A stretch of DNA of 64,000 nt. Origin: Halotalea alkalilenta DSM 17697. Lineage in GTDB: Bacteria > Pseudomonadota > Gammaproteobacteria > Pseudomonadales > Halomonadaceae. Within the stretch, counting starts at the first letter, position 1; every line of letters begins with the position of its first letter. The notes beneath the pieces were generated by a model, which worked only from the letters and a program-made list of their open reading frames with translations, was not told the DNA's origin and did no database searches. This document shows positions 27,775 to 37,335 of the stretch, in pieces. A program made the position numbers and the translations under genes. The stretch spans positions 1 through 64,000 of the forward strand of contig NZ_JHYY01000022.1 in NCBI RefSeq assembly GCF_000621205.1, read 5' to 3'.

Positions 27775-28887
27775 ATGCTCAAGGTAGGTTTCGTGGGTTG
27801 GCGTGGCATGGTCGGTTCGGTGCTGATGCAGCGGATGGGCGAGGAGAACGATTTCGCCGGTATCGAACCGACGTTCTTCTCCACCTCCCAGGCGGGCCGC
27901 CCGGGTCCCGACATCGGTGTCGCGGTGCCTGCGCTCGAGGACGCCTTCGACATCGAGGCGCTCAAGTCACTCGATGTGATCGTCACCTGCCAGGGCGGCG
28001 ACTATACCAAGGAGATCTATCCCCGGCTGCGCCAGGCGGGCTTCGACGGCTACTGGATCGACGCCGCCAGCACCCTGCGTATGGATGATCGCGCGGTGAT
28101 CGTGCTCGACCCGGTTAATCGGCAGGTGATCGACGAGAGTCTCGACCGCGGGGTCAAGACCTACGTCGGCGGCAACTGCACGGTGAGCCTTGCATTGATG
28201 GGGCTCGGCGGGCTGTTCGAGGCGGGTATGGTCGAGTGGATGACCTCGATGACCTACCAGGCCGCCTCCGGCGCCGGTGCCCAGAACATGCGTGAACTGC
28301 TGGCCCAGATGCAGGGGCTCAGTGGGGCGGTGGCGGGGGAGCTTGCCGATCCGGCCAGCGCGATCCTCGACATCGATCGCAAGGTCACCGCGGCGATGCG
28401 CGACGGCTCGCTGCCAACCGAGCGCTTCGGCGCGCCGCTCGCAGGCTCGCTGCTGCCGTGGATCGACAGCCGGCTGGACAATGGCCAGAGCAAGGAGGAG
28501 TGGAAGGGCGGCGTCGAGACCAACAAGATCCTCGGTCTTGCCCAAGGCACCATTCCGGTCGACGGTCTCTGCGTGCGCATCGGTGCGATGCGCTGCCACG
28601 CCCAGGCGTTCACCATCAAGCTCAAGGCCGACGTGCCGCTCGACGAGATCGAAGCGCGGATCGGCGGGCACAACCAATGGGTCAGCGTGGTGCCCAACGA
28701 CAAGCCTGAAACCCTGGCCCGGCTTACCCCGGCCGCGGTCACCGGTACCCTCCAGGTCCCGGTAGGGCGGCTGCGCAAGCTGGCGATGGGAGGCGAGTAT
28801 CTCTGCGCCTTCTCGGTGGGCGATCAGCTGCTGTGGGGAGCTGCGGAGCCGCTGCGGCGGATGCTCATGATTCTGCGCGAGCGTTGA
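27775..28887 (+). CDS. asd: Aspartate-semialdehyde dehydrogenase Asd
   Basis: Reduces aspartyl phosphate to aspartate semialdehyde (lysine, threonine, methionine and diaminopimelate branch point). The 370-residue protein has the NADP motif [18 protein letters not shown], the catalytic cysteine in [18 protein letters not shown] and the [14 protein letters not shown] segment typical of the gammaproteobacterial type. GCGAGGAGAAT precedes the ATG. It follows leuB by 188 bases as in Pseudomonas and ends at a terminator. Confidence 0.97.
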   Translation: MLKVGFVGWRGMVGSVLMQRMGEENDFAGIEPTFFSTSQAGRPGPDIGVAVPALEDAFDIEALKSLDVIVTCQGGDYTKEIYPRLRQAGFDGYWIDAASTLRMDDRAVIVLDPVNRQVIDESLDRGVKTYVGGNCTVSLALMGLGGLFEAGMVEWMTSMTYQAASGAGAQNMRELLAQMQGLSGAVAGELADPASAILDIDRKVTAAMRDGSLPTERFGAPLAGSLLPWIDSRLDNGQSKEEWKGGVETNKILGLAQGTIPVDGLCVRIGAMRCHAQAFTIKLKADVPLDEIEARIGGHNQWVSVVPNDKPETLARLTPAAVTGTLQVPVGRLRKLAMGGEYLCAFSVGDQLLWGAAEPLRRMLMILRER

Positions 28888-28954
28888 TGGCGGATGGGGC
28901 ATAGGCGATAATCCCAAGGACCGGGCGGCGCGTTCGATATCTTCGCGCCATCGA

Positions 28955-28989
28955 AGCGAGGGCAGGCCATGGCCTGCCCTTGCGCTTTT
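28955..28989 (+). terminator. Rho-independent terminator after asd
   Basis: 10-bp perfect stem AGGGCAGGCC/GGCCTGCCCT (28959-28968 and 28971-28980), extendable by the flanking GCG/TGCGC, followed by TTTT. It separates asd from the truA operon. Confidence 0.75.
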
Positions 28990-29035
28990 CCCCACCGAGC
29001 GCCTGGCGCTCGCCTGAGCCGAGTCCACCTTACCG

Positions 29036-29977
29036 ATGTCGCTGTTTGCCCCGCTCGATGAATCCTCGCCCTTGATCGGGCGCGTCGCCCTCGGGATCGA
29101 ATACGAAGGCAGCGCCTACTATGGCTGGCAGCGCCTGCGCCATGGTCCTTCGGTGCAGCAGACGCTGGAGGAGGCGCTGGCGCGGGTCGCCCGCGCGCCG
29201 GTCGAGCTGGTGGTGAGTGGACGCACCGACACGGGCGTTCATGCCAGCCGCCAGATCGCCCACTTCGATGCGCCGTCGCCGCGCAGTCAGAAGGCTTGGG
29301 TGATGGGGGCCAATGCCAACCTGCCGCGCGACGTGCGCGTCCACTGGGCGGTGTCGGTGGCCGAGGATTTCCACGCGCGCGCCAGCGCCATCGCCCGGCG
29401 CTATCGCTACCTGATCTACAATGCCGCCAGCGCTCCGGCGCTGGGCAGCCAACAGCTCACCTGGCACCGCACCCCGCTCGACGAGCGGCGGATGCACGCC
29501 GCGGCCCAGGTGCTGGTCGGTGAACACGACTTCTCCGCCTTCCGCGCGGCCAAGTGCCAGTCGAGCACGCCCTGGCGTCATCTCCACTTCATCGAGGTGC
29601 GCCGTTTCGGCCCATTGGTGATGATCGACGTCCAGGCCAATGCGTTTTTGCATCACATGATCCGCAACATCGTCGGGACCTTGATCGCGATCGGTGACGG
29701 CCGGCGGCCGGTGGAGTGGTGTGCCGAGCTGCTCGCCGATGGCGTGCGCACGGTGGCCGGTGCGACCGCGCCGGCCCAAGGGCTACACTTCGTCGATGCC
29801 AGGTACGCGGCGATCGAGTGGCTGCCGCGTACGCCGCTGGGGCCGCTGCCGCTGGCCTTTCTCGGCGAGTGGAGCGGCGAGCGGGAGGTGCCGATCGGTG
29901 AGTATCTGCGCCGGATTCGCAAGCGTCGCGCGGCCGTGGCCCGCCCATGTACCCAGACGGAGGGCTTCGAGGAATGA
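29036..29977 (+). CDS. truA: tRNA pseudouridine(38-40) synthase TruA
   Basis: Converts uridines 38-40 of tRNA anticodon stems to pseudouridine. The 313-residue protein has LGIEYEGSAYYGWQRLRHGP, the catalytic aspartate loop SGRTDTGVHASRQIAHFD, EHDFSAFRAAKCQSSTP and the FLHHMIRNIVGTLIAIGDGR motif. The C-terminal 30 residues are basic and extend a little beyond the usual end. It overlaps trpF by four bases (ATGA). In Pseudomonas fimV separates asd and truA; it is absent here. Confidence 0.96.
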   Translation: MSLFAPLDESSPLIGRVALGIEYEGSAYYGWQRLRHGPSVQQTLEEALARVARAPVELVVSGRTDTGVHASRQIAHFDAPSPRSQKAWVMGANANLPRDVRVHWAVSVAEDFHARASAIARRYRYLIYNAASAPALGSQQLTWHRTPLDERRMHAAAQVLVGEHDFSAFRAAKCQSSTPWRHLHFIEVRRFGPLVMIDVQANAFLHHMIRNIVGTLIAIGDGRRPVEWCAELLADGVRTVAGATAPAQGLHFVDARYAAIEWLPRTPLGPLPLAFLGEWSGEREVPIGEYLRRIRKRRAAVARPCTQTEGFEE

Positions 29978-30597
29978 GGACCAGGATCAAGTTCTGCGGG
30001 CTGACCCGCGAAGAAGACGTCGACGCCGCGGTGGAGGCGGGCGCCGATGCGTTGGGTTTCGTGCTCTGGCCCGGCAGCAAGCGCGCGGTGACCCTCGAGC
30101 GGCTCGAGGCGCTGAGCGCCAGGGTGCCGCCCTTCATCGCCCGGGTGGGGCTGTTCGTCGATCAGGATGCCGAAGTCATCGCCGCGGCCGCACCCAGCCT
30201 CGATCTGCTCCAGTTCCACGGCGACGAGCCGCCGCAGGCATGCGCCGGATTCGGCACCCCCTGGCTCAAGGCGCTGCGGATGCGCGAGGGGCTCGATCTC
30301 GACGCCGCGGCGCAGCGCTACGCCGGCGCCCGAGGGCTGCTGCTCGACGCCTGGCGTCCCGGCGTTCCCGGCGGCACCGGTGAGACCTTCGACTGGGCGC
30401 GGATTCCCACCTGGCTCGCTTCGCGCGTCGTGCTCGCCGGTGGGCTCGACGCCGGCAACGTGGGCGAGGCGATCACCCGCGTGCGCCCCTATGCGGTCGA
30501 CGTCTCCGGTGGCATCGAGGCCGCGCCTGGGCGCAAGGATCACGAGCGGATGGCGGCCTTCGCCGCCGCGGTGCGTAAGGCCGATCGCTCGGAGTGA
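29974..30597 (+). CDS. trpF: Phosphoribosylanthranilate isomerase TrpF
   Basis: Tryptophan pathway isomerase acting on N-(5-phosphoribosyl)anthranilate. 207 residues, monofunctional TIM barrel: RIKFCGLTREEDVDAAVEAG with the catalytic Cys, GFVLWPGSKR, LLQFHGDEPPQACAGFG and a phosphate-binding end LAGGLDAGNV with VDVSGGIEAAPGRKDHERM. The ATG overlaps the truA stop, so translation is likely coupled. A weak hairpin TCGGAG/CTCCGA followed by T5 lies at 30646-30672, ahead of accD. Confidence 0.96.
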   Translation: MRTRIKFCGLTREEDVDAAVEAGADALGFVLWPGSKRAVTLERLEALSARVPPFIARVGLFVDQDAEVIAAAAPSLDLLQFHGDEPPQACAGFGTPWLKALRMREGLDLDAAAQRYAGARGLLLDAWRPGVPGGTGETFDWARIPTWLASRVVLAGGLDAGNVGEAITRVRPYAVDVSGGIEAAPGRKDHERMAAFAAAVRKADRSE

Positions 30598-30721
30598 AGC
30601 GCGTTCGCTACCACTTTATGCCGCTGCACCGTTACAATGACGCCTTCGGAGCCATTGCCTCCGACCCTTTTTCCACCCCCGCGTTGTGGGGCTGAACACG
30701 CTTTAGGGATACCCTGAGTTC

Positions 30722-31645
30722 ATGAGCTGGCTGGATAAAATCGTACCGTCGATGGGCCGCACCCGCCGTGCCGATCGGCGCAACAGCATTCCCGACGGTC
30801 TATGGCACAAGTGCCCGAAATGCGAGGCGGTGCTCTATCGACCGGAACTCGAGCGCCACGACAACGTCTGTCCCAAGTGCGATCACCACCTGCGCATGGG
30901 AGCGCGCAAGCGCCTCAACTGGTTTCTCGACGAAGAGGGCCGTGAGGAGCTGCTCGAGGATCTGATGCCGGTCGACCGGCTCAAGTTCCGCGACTCCAAG
31001 CGCTACAAGGATCGTCTCGCGGCGGCGCAGAAGGACACCGGCGAAAACGATGCGCTGATCAGCATGCGCGGCCGGCTCAACGGCCTCGAGGTGGTGGTGG
31101 TGGCGTTCGAGTTCGGCTTCATGGGCGGCTCGATGGGCAGTGTGGTCGGCGAGAAGTTCGCCCGCGCCGCGGAGCTCGCCCTCGAGCAGCGCATTCCGCT
31201 CGTCTGCTTCTCCGCCAGCGGTGGGGCGAGGATGCAGGAGGCGCTGTTCTCGCTGATGCAGATGGCCAAGACCTCCGCGGCGCTCGAAAGGCTGCGCGAG
31301 AACGGCATCCCCTACGTCTCGGTGCTCACCGATCCGGTGTTCGGTGGGGTTTCCGCCTCGCTGGCGATGCTCGGCGACATCAACGTCGCCGAGCCCAACG
31401 CGCTGATCGGCTTCGCCGGCCCCCGGGTGATCGAGCAGACCGTGCGCGAGAAGCTTCCCGAAGGCTTCCAGCGCAGTGAGTTCCTGCTCGAGCATGGCAC
31501 CGTCGACATGATCATCCACCGTTCGCAGCTCAAGGAAACCCTGGGGCGGATGTTGCGCAAGCTGGTCGCGGCGCCGGTCGCGCCGCCGCTCGAGCGTGCC
31601 CCGGTGGACGCCGACGCGGAATGGCCTTCCGACGTCGAGCCTTGA
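30722..31645 (+). CDS. accD: Acetyl-CoA carboxylase carboxyltransferase subunit beta AccD
   Basis: Beta subunit of the carboxyltransferase making malonyl-CoA for fatty acid synthesis. The 307-residue protein has the N-terminal zinc ribbon with Cys31, Cys34, Cys50 and Cys53, and the crotonase-type core: [20 protein letters not shown] and [20 protein letters not shown]. The alpha subunit is not in the window, as usual. The folC gene follows after 55 bases. Confidence 0.97.
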   Translation: MSWLDKIVPSMGRTRRADRRNSIPDGLWHKCPKCEAVLYRPELERHDNVCPKCDHHLRMGARKRLNWFLDEEGREELLEDLMPVDRLKFRDSKRYKDRLAAAQKDTGENDALISMRGRLNGLEVVVVAFEFGFMGGSMGSVVGEKFARAAELALEQRIPLVCFSASGGARMQEALFSLMQMAKTSAALERLRENGIPYVSVLTDPVFGGVSASLAMLGDINVAEPNALIGFAGPRVIEQTVREKLPEGFQRSEFLLEHGTVDMIIHRSQLKETLGRMLRKLVAAPVAPPLERAPVDADAEWPSDVEP

Positions 31646-31700
31646 TCGTGACTTGCGTCCGCGCCATTTGTAGTCGTCATTCGTCGAGAGGCATCGCCTG

Positions 31701-33002
31701 ATGTCGGTCAACCATGGCGAAGCGCTCGAGCGTTGGCTCGAGCGCCTCGCTCGGCAACATCCGCTGACCATCGATCTCGGCCTCGAGCGAGTGGCCGGGG
31801 TCGCGGCTCGCCTCGGCCTGCTCGAGGTACCGTTGGCGCCCCGGGTGATCACCGTCGCCGGTACCAACGGCAAGGGTTCGACCGTAGCGATGATTGAATC
31901 CTGCGCGCGGGCCCACGGGATGAGCTGTGTGAGCTACACCTCGCCTCACCTGCTGCGCTACAACGAGCGGGTGCGGATCGATGGTCGCGAGATCGGCGAT
32001 GAAGAGCTGATCGCTGCCTTCGAGCGAATCGAGGCCGCCAGGCGCGAGGGCGACGAGATCAGCCTCAGCTACTTCGAGGTGGGTACGCTCGCCGCCGCCC
32101 TGGTGGTCAGGCAGCGCGCGCCGGATCTCGCCGTGCTCGAGGTCGGTCTCGGCGGCCGGCTCGATGCGGTCAATTTGTTCGACGCAGACGTCGCAGTGAT
32201 CACCACCATCGCCCAGGATCATGCCGAGTATCTCGGCACCGATCTCGAGGTCATCGGCCGTGAGAAGGCCGGCATCATGCGCGCCGGGGCCTGTGCCGTA
32301 CTCGGCAGTCGCTCGCTGCCGGTCTCCGTCGCGGCCCGCGCCGCGGCCGTCGGTGTCGCTCGCCTCGCCACCCTGGGAGAGACGTTCGACCATGCCCGCG
32401 TTGCCGGGTCCGGCTGGCGTTGGCACGGCGAGGATGCCAGTGGCGCTGCGCTCTCCTTCGCCGCGCTGCCTGATCCGGGGCTGCCGCTCGACAATGCGGC
32501 GAGCGCGGTACAGGCGCTCGCGCTCGCCGGTGTGCCGCTCGAACACGAGCGGCTGGTCGCAGGCTTCGCCGAGGTCCATTTGCCCGGCCGGCTGCAGCGG
32601 ATCCAGCGCTGGTGGCTGGATGTCGCCCACAATCCCCACGCCGCGCGCTATCTGGCCGAGCGGTTGCGTGAACGCGATCGGCACCAGCCACGCCAGGGCA
32701 AGCGGCTGGTGCTGCTGGCGATGCTTGGCGACAAGGATGCCGACGGGGTGATCGAGGCACTGATGCCGGTGGTGGATGGCTGGGTCTGTGCCGGTCTCGA
32801 TGGCGAACGGGGCCGTTCGGGCGCTGACCTGGTCGCAAGGATATCCGCCCAGGGCGGCGACGTGCTCGAGGTCGCCGAGGGGGTGGTGGAGGCGGTCGAG
32901 TGGATCGAGGCCGATCCACGGTTCGCCGCAGACGAAGTGCTGGTATGTGGGTCGTTCTTCACCGTATCGAAGGCGCTCGAGTGGCTGCAGGAGCGTGTCT
33001 GA
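31701..33002 (+). CDS. folC: Bifunctional folylpolyglutamate/dihydrofolate synthase FolC
   Basis: Adds glutamate to folates and to dihydropteroate. 433 residues, Mur-ligase fold: P-loop VAGTNGKGST at about 49-58, SYTSPHLLRYNERVRIDGRE, LEVGLGGRLDAVN, ITTIAQDHAEYLGTDLEVIG, and a C-terminal domain with WLDVAHNPHAARYLAERL. Conserved accD-folC-dedD-cvpA-purF order supports the call. The ATG at 31701 is the natural start. Confidence 0.96.
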   Translation: MSVNHGEALERWLERLARQHPLTIDLGLERVAGVAARLGLLEVPLAPRVITVAGTNGKGSTVAMIESCARAHGMSCVSYTSPHLLRYNERVRIDGREIGDEELIAAFERIEAARREGDEISLSYFEVGTLAAALVVRQRAPDLAVLEVGLGGRLDAVNLFDADVAVITTIAQDHAEYLGTDLEVIGREKAGIMRAGACAVLGSRSLPVSVAARAAAVGVARLATLGETFDHARVAGSGWRWHGEDASGAALSFAALPDPGLPLDNAASAVQALALAGVPLEHERLVAGFAEVHLPGRLQRIQRWWLDVAHNPHAARYLAERLRERDRHQPRQGKRLVLLAMLGDKDADGVIEALMPVVDGWVCAGLDGERGRSGADLVARISAQGGDVLEVAEGVVEAVEWIEADPRFAADEVLVCGSFFTVSKALEWLQERV

Positions 33003-33032
33003 GCGCGCAGGCTTAAGGCAAGGAGTGTGCGG

Positions 33033-33905
33033 ATGAAATATGGGATACGGGAAAGGATCATCGGCGGCATCATTCTGATCGCGCTGGCGGTGATCGTGGT
33101 GCCGATGTTCTTCGGCAGCCCGAGCGAGCGGGAGTCGGGGCCGGGACCGACGATGACGATCAACCAGCAGCCGATCGAGGTGCCACAGCGCGACATCGCG
33201 CCGCCGCAGTCCGAACTGTTCTCCGCGCCCGACGACGGCTCCGATTCCACAGCGGACGTCTCTCAATATGCCCAGCTGCTGCCGGAAGAAGCCCCGTCCG
33301 GCAATGGCCCGACGGTTGAGCCGGAGGCGGCGGCATCGGCCGGCGCGGCCCAGGAGCCCGCTCCTGCGGCCAGCATGCCCGCCGAGCCGACACCGATAAC
33401 CCCGGTGCAAGCGCCCGAGCGCCCGGCACCGCCGCCCCAGCAGGCCCAGGCGCCCGCGCCCTCCGCGCCAGCCCGGGCGCCCGAGCGTCCGGCGGCCGCG
33501 CCTCCCCAGCAGGCCCAGGCGCCCAGCCGCAGCGAATCGAGCGCTTCGCAAGGCAGCGGATCGCTCGCTTCCAGTGATCCGATCATGGCCGCCGCCAACC
33601 GCTATCGCGGTGACAGCGGTGCCAGCAGCTCATCCACGGGCTCATCCTCCAGCGCCGCCGCGCCTTCGAGCGGCAACTGGTCGGTGCAGGCCGGCAGCTT
33701 CGGCCAGGGCGCCAATGCCGATCGCCTGGTCGAACAGCTGCGCGGCCTTGGCTTCGCGGCCTACAAGATCTCCCGCGGTGCCAATAGCGTCGTGATGGTC
33801 GGTCCGTTCCAAAGTTCGGAAGCCGGCGAGAGTGCGCGCCAGCAGCTTCAGCAGCGCGCCAACATCAACGGCTTCGTGGTTCGCAATACCGGTAACGCTG
33901 GATGA
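33033..33905 (+). CDS. dedD: DedD-like SPOR-domain cell-division protein
   Basis: 290 residues: a short cytoplasmic start (MKYGIRERII), one membrane helix (GGIILIALAVIVVPMFFG), a long periplasmic linker very rich in Pro, Ala and Gln with two imperfect copies of an APERPA...PPQQAQAP unit (around residues 130-170), a Ser-rich stretch, and a C-terminal SPOR domain (about 215-288, WSVQAGSFGQGANADRLVEQ) that binds denuded peptidoglycan at the septum. The ATG at 33033 after AAGGAGTGTGCGG is preferred to a GTG at 33027. It overlaps cvpA by four bases. Confidence 0.9.
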   Translation: MKYGIRERIIGGIILIALAVIVVPMFFGSPSERESGPGPTMTINQQPIEVPQRDIAPPQSELFSAPDDGSDSTADVSQYAQLLPEEAPSGNGPTVEPEAAASAGAAQEPAPAASMPAEPTPITPVQAPERPAPPPQQAQAPAPSAPARAPERPAAAPPQQAQAPSRSESSASQGSGSLASSDPIMAAANRYRGDSGASSSSTGSSSSAAAPSSGNWSVQAGSFGQGANADRLVEQLRGLGFAAYKISRGANSVVMVGPFQSSEAGESARQQLQQRANINGFVVRNTGNAG

Positions 33906-34432
33906 GTCTGACCTGGCTCGACTGGGTCTTCATCGCGATCCTGGCGCTTTGCGTACTGCTGGGTGCTATGCGCGGGTTGATCCGCGAGGGGCTGGGACTC
34001 GTGGTATGGGTCGTCGCGCTGCTGACCGCGCGGGCCTTCTGCATCCAGGTGGGTGAGCTGTTCGTCGATTACATCGATAATCCGAGCGTGCGTGTGGTGG
34101 TCGGTTTCGTGCTGGTCACCTTCGTGGTGGTGATTCTCGGCGGCCTCTGCATTCGATTGCTCAACGCGATGGTCGAATGGGTCGGCATGGGTAGTTTCAA
34201 CCGCCTGCTCGGGGCGCTGTTCGGCGCGGCCAAGGGCAGTGCGGTGCTGGCGCTGATCGGCGTGGTGATCCCGCTCACGCCGTTCGCTCAGATGGAGGCC
34301 TGGCAGGGGTCGCAGCTGCGTCCGATGGTGGCGAGTCTGCAACAGGTGATCGTCGATCAGTACCAGCGGCTCCAGGAGCGTCAGTCCCCGCTCGAAGAGC
34401 CGCGCCAGGATCGGAGCGTTCCGGTCACATGA
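33902..34432 (+). CDS. cvpA: CvpA-family inner-membrane protein
   Basis: 176 residues with four hydrophobic helices: LDWVFIAILALCVLLGAMRG, GLVVWVVALLTARAFCI, VVVGFVLVTFVVVILGGLCI and GSAVLALIGVVIPL. CvpA family proteins are linked to colicin V production, envelope stress tolerance and biofilm; the biochemical role is unknown. The GLIREGLGL motif is the family hallmark. ATGA overlap with dedD and 26 bases to purF show it belongs to the same operon. Confidence 0.93.
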   Translation: MSLTWLDWVFIAILALCVLLGAMRGLIREGLGLVVWVVALLTARAFCIQVGELFVDYIDNPSVRVVVGFVLVTFVVVILGGLCIRLLNAMVEWVGMGSFNRLLGALFGAAKGSAVLALIGVVIPLTPFAQMEAWQGSQLRPMVASLQQVIVDQYQRLQERQSPLEEPRQDRSVPVT

Positions 34433-34458
34433 GGTTCAACTAACGAGGTGGAAACGCG

Positions 34459-35973
34459 ATGTGCGGTATCGTAGGCCTGATGGCCAACTCGATGGTCAAC
34501 CAGGCGCTGTATGACGCGCTGACGGTCCTGCAGCACCGTGGACAGGACGCTGCGGGGATGATGACCCTCGACCAGGGGCGCTTCCTGCTGCGCAAGAGCA
34601 ACGGACTGGTGCGCGACGTGTTCCGTACCCGTCACATGAAGCGTTTGCAGGGCAACGTCGGCATCGGCCACGTTCGCTATCCCACGGCGGGCTCCTCCTC
34701 CGAAGCCGAATCGCAGCCGTTCTACGTCAATTCGCCTTACGGCATCGCGCTGGTGCACAACGGCAACCTGACCAACTCCGCCCAGCTGCAGCAGGAGCTG
34801 TTCAGTACCGACCTGCGCCATATCAACACCAGTTCCGACTCCGAGGTGCTGGTCAACGTCTTCGCCCACGAGCTCGGCAAGCAGGGCCACGACCTCGGCC
34901 CCGACGACGTATTCGATGCGGTGCGCCGGGTGCACCGGCGCTGCAAGGGCGGCTACGCGGCACTTGCAGTGATCAACGGTCTCGGCATGGTGGCGTTCCG
35001 CGACCCCAACGGCATCCGACCGATCGTGTTCGGCAAGCGCGATACCGACCAGGGCCCGGAGTTCATGATCGCCTCCGAGTCGGTGGCGCTGGACGTCGCC
35101 GGTTTCGAGCTGATCCGCGACATCGGCCCGGGCGAGGCGGTGTTCATCGATCTCGAGCGCAACCTCTTCACCCGTGAGTGCTACGAGGCGCCGCGCTTCA
35201 CGCCGTGCATCTTCGAATACGTCTATCTCGCCCGCCCCGATTCCGTCCTCGATGGCGCCAGCGTCTATCGCACGCGGATGCGGATGGGGCTCAAGCTCGC
35301 CGAGAAGATCAGGCGTGAGTGGGTCGATCACGACATCGACGTGGTGATACCGATCCCGGACACCAGTCGTACCGCGGCGCTGGAGCTCGCCCAGCATCTC
35401 GGCGTGACCTACCGCGAAGGGTTCATCAAGAACCGCTACATCGGCCGTACCTTCATCATGCCGGGACAGACCATGCGTGAGAAGTCGGTGCGCCAGAAGC
35501 TCAACACCGCCGACATCGAGTTCCAGGGCAAGAATGTGCTGCTGGTCGACGACTCGATCGTGCGAGGTACCACCTGCAACGAGATCATCCAGATGGCCCG
35601 CGAGGCGGGGGCGAACAAGGTCTACTTCGCTTCGGCCGCACCCGCGGTCCGCTATCCCAACGTCTATGGTATCGATATGCCGGTGGCGATGGAGCTGATC
35701 GGGCATGGCCGCACCGATCAGGAGGTCGGCGAGTTGATCGGTGCCGACCGGCTGATCTACCAGGACCTCGACGATCTCAAGGCGGCCTGCCGGGAGGTCA
35801 ATCCCAGGCTCACCGAGTTCGACTGCTCGGTGTTCGACGGCCGCTACGTGACCGGCGACATCGACGCCGACTACCTGGCCAATCTCGAGCTTTCGCGCAG
35901 CGACGCAGCCAAGAGCCGCCAGGAGAGCGGGGCGGTGATCGAGCTGCACAATGACATCGACGGCGACGAATGA
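34459..35973 (+). CDS. purF: Amidophosphoribosyltransferase PurF
   Basis: First step of purine synthesis: PRPP plus glutamine to phosphoribosylamine. The 504-residue protein begins [20 protein letters not shown], so Cys2 is the N-terminal nucleophile after Met removal. The glutaminase half includes [14 protein letters not shown] and LVHNGNLTN; the transferase half has the PRPP loop [35 protein letters not shown] precedes the ATG. A strong hairpin separates it from metZ. Confidence 0.97.
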   Translation: MCGIVGLMANSMVNQALYDALTVLQHRGQDAAGMMTLDQGRFLLRKSNGLVRDVFRTRHMKRLQGNVGIGHVRYPTAGSSSEAESQPFYVNSPYGIALVHNGNLTNSAQLQQELFSTDLRHINTSSDSEVLVNVFAHELGKQGHDLGPDDVFDAVRRVHRRCKGGYAALAVINGLGMVAFRDPNGIRPIVFGKRDTDQGPEFMIASESVALDVAGFELIRDIGPGEAVFIDLERNLFTRECYEAPRFTPCIFEYVYLARPDSVLDGASVYRTRMRMGLKLAEKIRREWVDHDIDVVIPIPDTSRTAALELAQHLGVTYREGFIKNRYIGRTFIMPGQTMREKSVRQKLNTADIEFQGKNVLLVDDSIVRGTTCNEIIQMAREAGANKVYFASAAPAVRYPNVYGIDMPVAMELIGHGRTDQEVGELIGADRLIYQDLDDLKAACREVNPRLTEFDCSVFDGRYVTGDIDADYLANLELSRSDAAKSRQESGAVIELHNDIDGDE

Positions 35974-35975
35974 AT

Positions 35976-36003
35976 CCCAGCGGCGCCCGAGGGCGCCGCT
36001 GGG
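35976..36003 (+). terminator. Strong hairpin between purF and metZ
   Basis: Perfect 13-base arms CCCAGCGGCGCCC (35976-35988)/GGGCGCCGCTGGG (35991-36003) two bases after the purF stop. It is followed by TCTAAGG, not a T-tract, so it may stabilise the upstream mRNA or attenuate rather than fully terminate. Confidence 0.55.
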
Positions 36004-36016
36004 TCTAAGGAGAACG

Positions 36017-37222
36017 ATGATGAGCGAGCAGGATCTGGACCCCGAGGAGTTCGCACTCGATACCTTGGGTATCCGCGCGGGTCACCAGCGCACCTTCGAG
36101 CAAGAGCACGCCGAGCCGATCTTTCCGACCTCGAGCTTCGTCTACGCAAGCGCCGCCGAAGCCGCGCGCAAGTTCTCCGGCGAAGAGCCGGGCAACGTCT
36201 ACTCCCGCTTCACCAATCCGACGGTGCAGACCTTCGAGCGTCGCCTGGCCGCGCTCGAGGGCGCCAAGCGTGCGGTGGCGACCAGCTCCGGCATGGCGGC
36301 GATCCTCTGCACCGGGCTCGCGCTGCTCGAGGCCGGCGACGAGATCGTCGCTTCGCGCTCGTTGTTCGGCTCCACGGTCAGCCTGCTGGCCAAGTACTTC
36401 GGCAAGTTCGGCGTCACCACCCGTTTCGTCGAGCTCTCCGATCTCGACGCCTGGGAAAGCGCGATCAGCGAAAAGACCAAGCTGCTGTTCGCCGAGACGC
36501 CGTCCAACCCCCTTTCCGAACTGGTCGACATCGCAGGCCTCGCCGAGATCGCCCATCGCCACGGCGCGCGGCTGGTGATCGACAACTGCTTCTGCACCCC
36601 CGCGCTGCAACGCCCGCTCGAGCTCGGTGCCGACCTGGTGGTGCATTCGGCGACCAAGTATCTCGATGGACAGGGCAGGGCGATCGGCGGTGCGGTGGTC
36701 GGCAACGACGAGCAGGCGTTGGAGGAGATCTTCGGCGTGGTGCGTACCTGCGGACCCTGCATGAGTCCGTTCAATGCCTGGATCTTCCTCAAGGGGCTCG
36801 AAACCCTTGGCCTGCGGATGCGTGCTCACTGCGACGCCGCGCTCAAGCTCGCCCGCTGGCTCGAAGCCCAGCCGGCGGTGACCCGGGTCTACTACAGCGG
36901 GCTCGAATCGCACCCCCAGCACGAGCTGGCCAAGCGCCAGCAGCGGGGCTTCGGTGCGGTGCTCGGCGTCGAGCTCGCCGGCGGGCAGCCGGCGGCGTGG
37001 CAGGTCATCGACTCGACCCGGATGATCTCGATCACCGGCAACCTCGGTGACGTCAAGACCACGATCACCCATCCGGCGACCACCACCCACGGCAAGCTCA
37101 GCGACGAGCAGAAGGCCGCTGCCGGGATCACCCCGGGGCTGCTGCGGATCGCGGTCGGCCTCGAGGCGCTCGAGGACATCCAGCGCGACCTCGCCCGTGG
37201 CCTCGATGCGCTGGCTCGTTGA
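36017..37222 (+). CDS. metZ: O-succinylhomoserine sulfhydrylase MetZ
   Basis: PLP enzyme making homocysteine directly from O-succinylhomoserine and sulfide. 401 residues: DTLGIRAGHQRTFEQEHAEP, PGNVYSRFTNPTVQTFERRL, TSSGMAAILCTGLALLEAGD, VIDNCFCTPALQRPLELGAD and the PLP lysine in VHSATKYLDGQGR. The NVYSRFTNPT and DGQGRAIGGAVVG features favour MetZ over MetB/MetC. AAGGAG precedes tandem ATGs at 36017 and 36020. The purF-metZ linkage is conserved in Pseudomonas and Halomonas. Confidence 0.93.
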   Translation: MMSEQDLDPEEFALDTLGIRAGHQRTFEQEHAEPIFPTSSFVYASAAEAARKFSGEEPGNVYSRFTNPTVQTFERRLAALEGAKRAVATSSGMAAILCTGLALLEAGDEIVASRSLFGSTVSLLAKYFGKFGVTTRFVELSDLDAWESAISEKTKLLFAETPSNPLSELVDIAGLAEIAHRHGARLVIDNCFCTPALQRPLELGADLVVHSATKYLDGQGRAIGGAVVGNDEQALEEIFGVVRTCGPCMSPFNAWIFLKGLETLGLRMRAHCDAALKLARWLEAQPAVTRVYYSGLESHPQHELAKRQQRGFGAVLGVELAGGQPAAWQVIDSTRMISITGNLGDVKTTITHPATTTHGKLSDEQKAAAGITPGLLRIAVGLEALEDIQRDLARGLDALAR

Positions 37223-37248
37223 CGCGCGCAGGCGTTGAGTTGGAGCCT

Positions 37249-37280
37249 AGCGGGCCGCCTCAGGGCGGCCCGCTCGGTTT
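37249..37280 (+). terminator. Terminator after metZ
   Basis: 11-bp stem AGCGGGCCGCC (37249-37259)/GGCGGCCCGCT (37264-37274) with a four-base loop, then CGGTTT. It stands between the convergent metZ and LysR genes. Confidence 0.7.
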
Positions 37281-37335
37281 CCGACTTGGGCTCGTCGTTG
37301 GCCCTTGGCGCGTACGCTATCCTGGCGCCGTCGGA

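Noticed and set aside
30646-30672. Terminator between trpF and accD
   Set aside because: Only a 6-bp stem with a 7-base loop before T5; too weak to list as a separate feature.
31677-33551. A 624-codon minus-strand frame over folC and dedD
   Set aside because: Repetitive Gly/Arg/Leu translation opposite the Pro/Ala-rich dedD linker and the folC gene; not coding.
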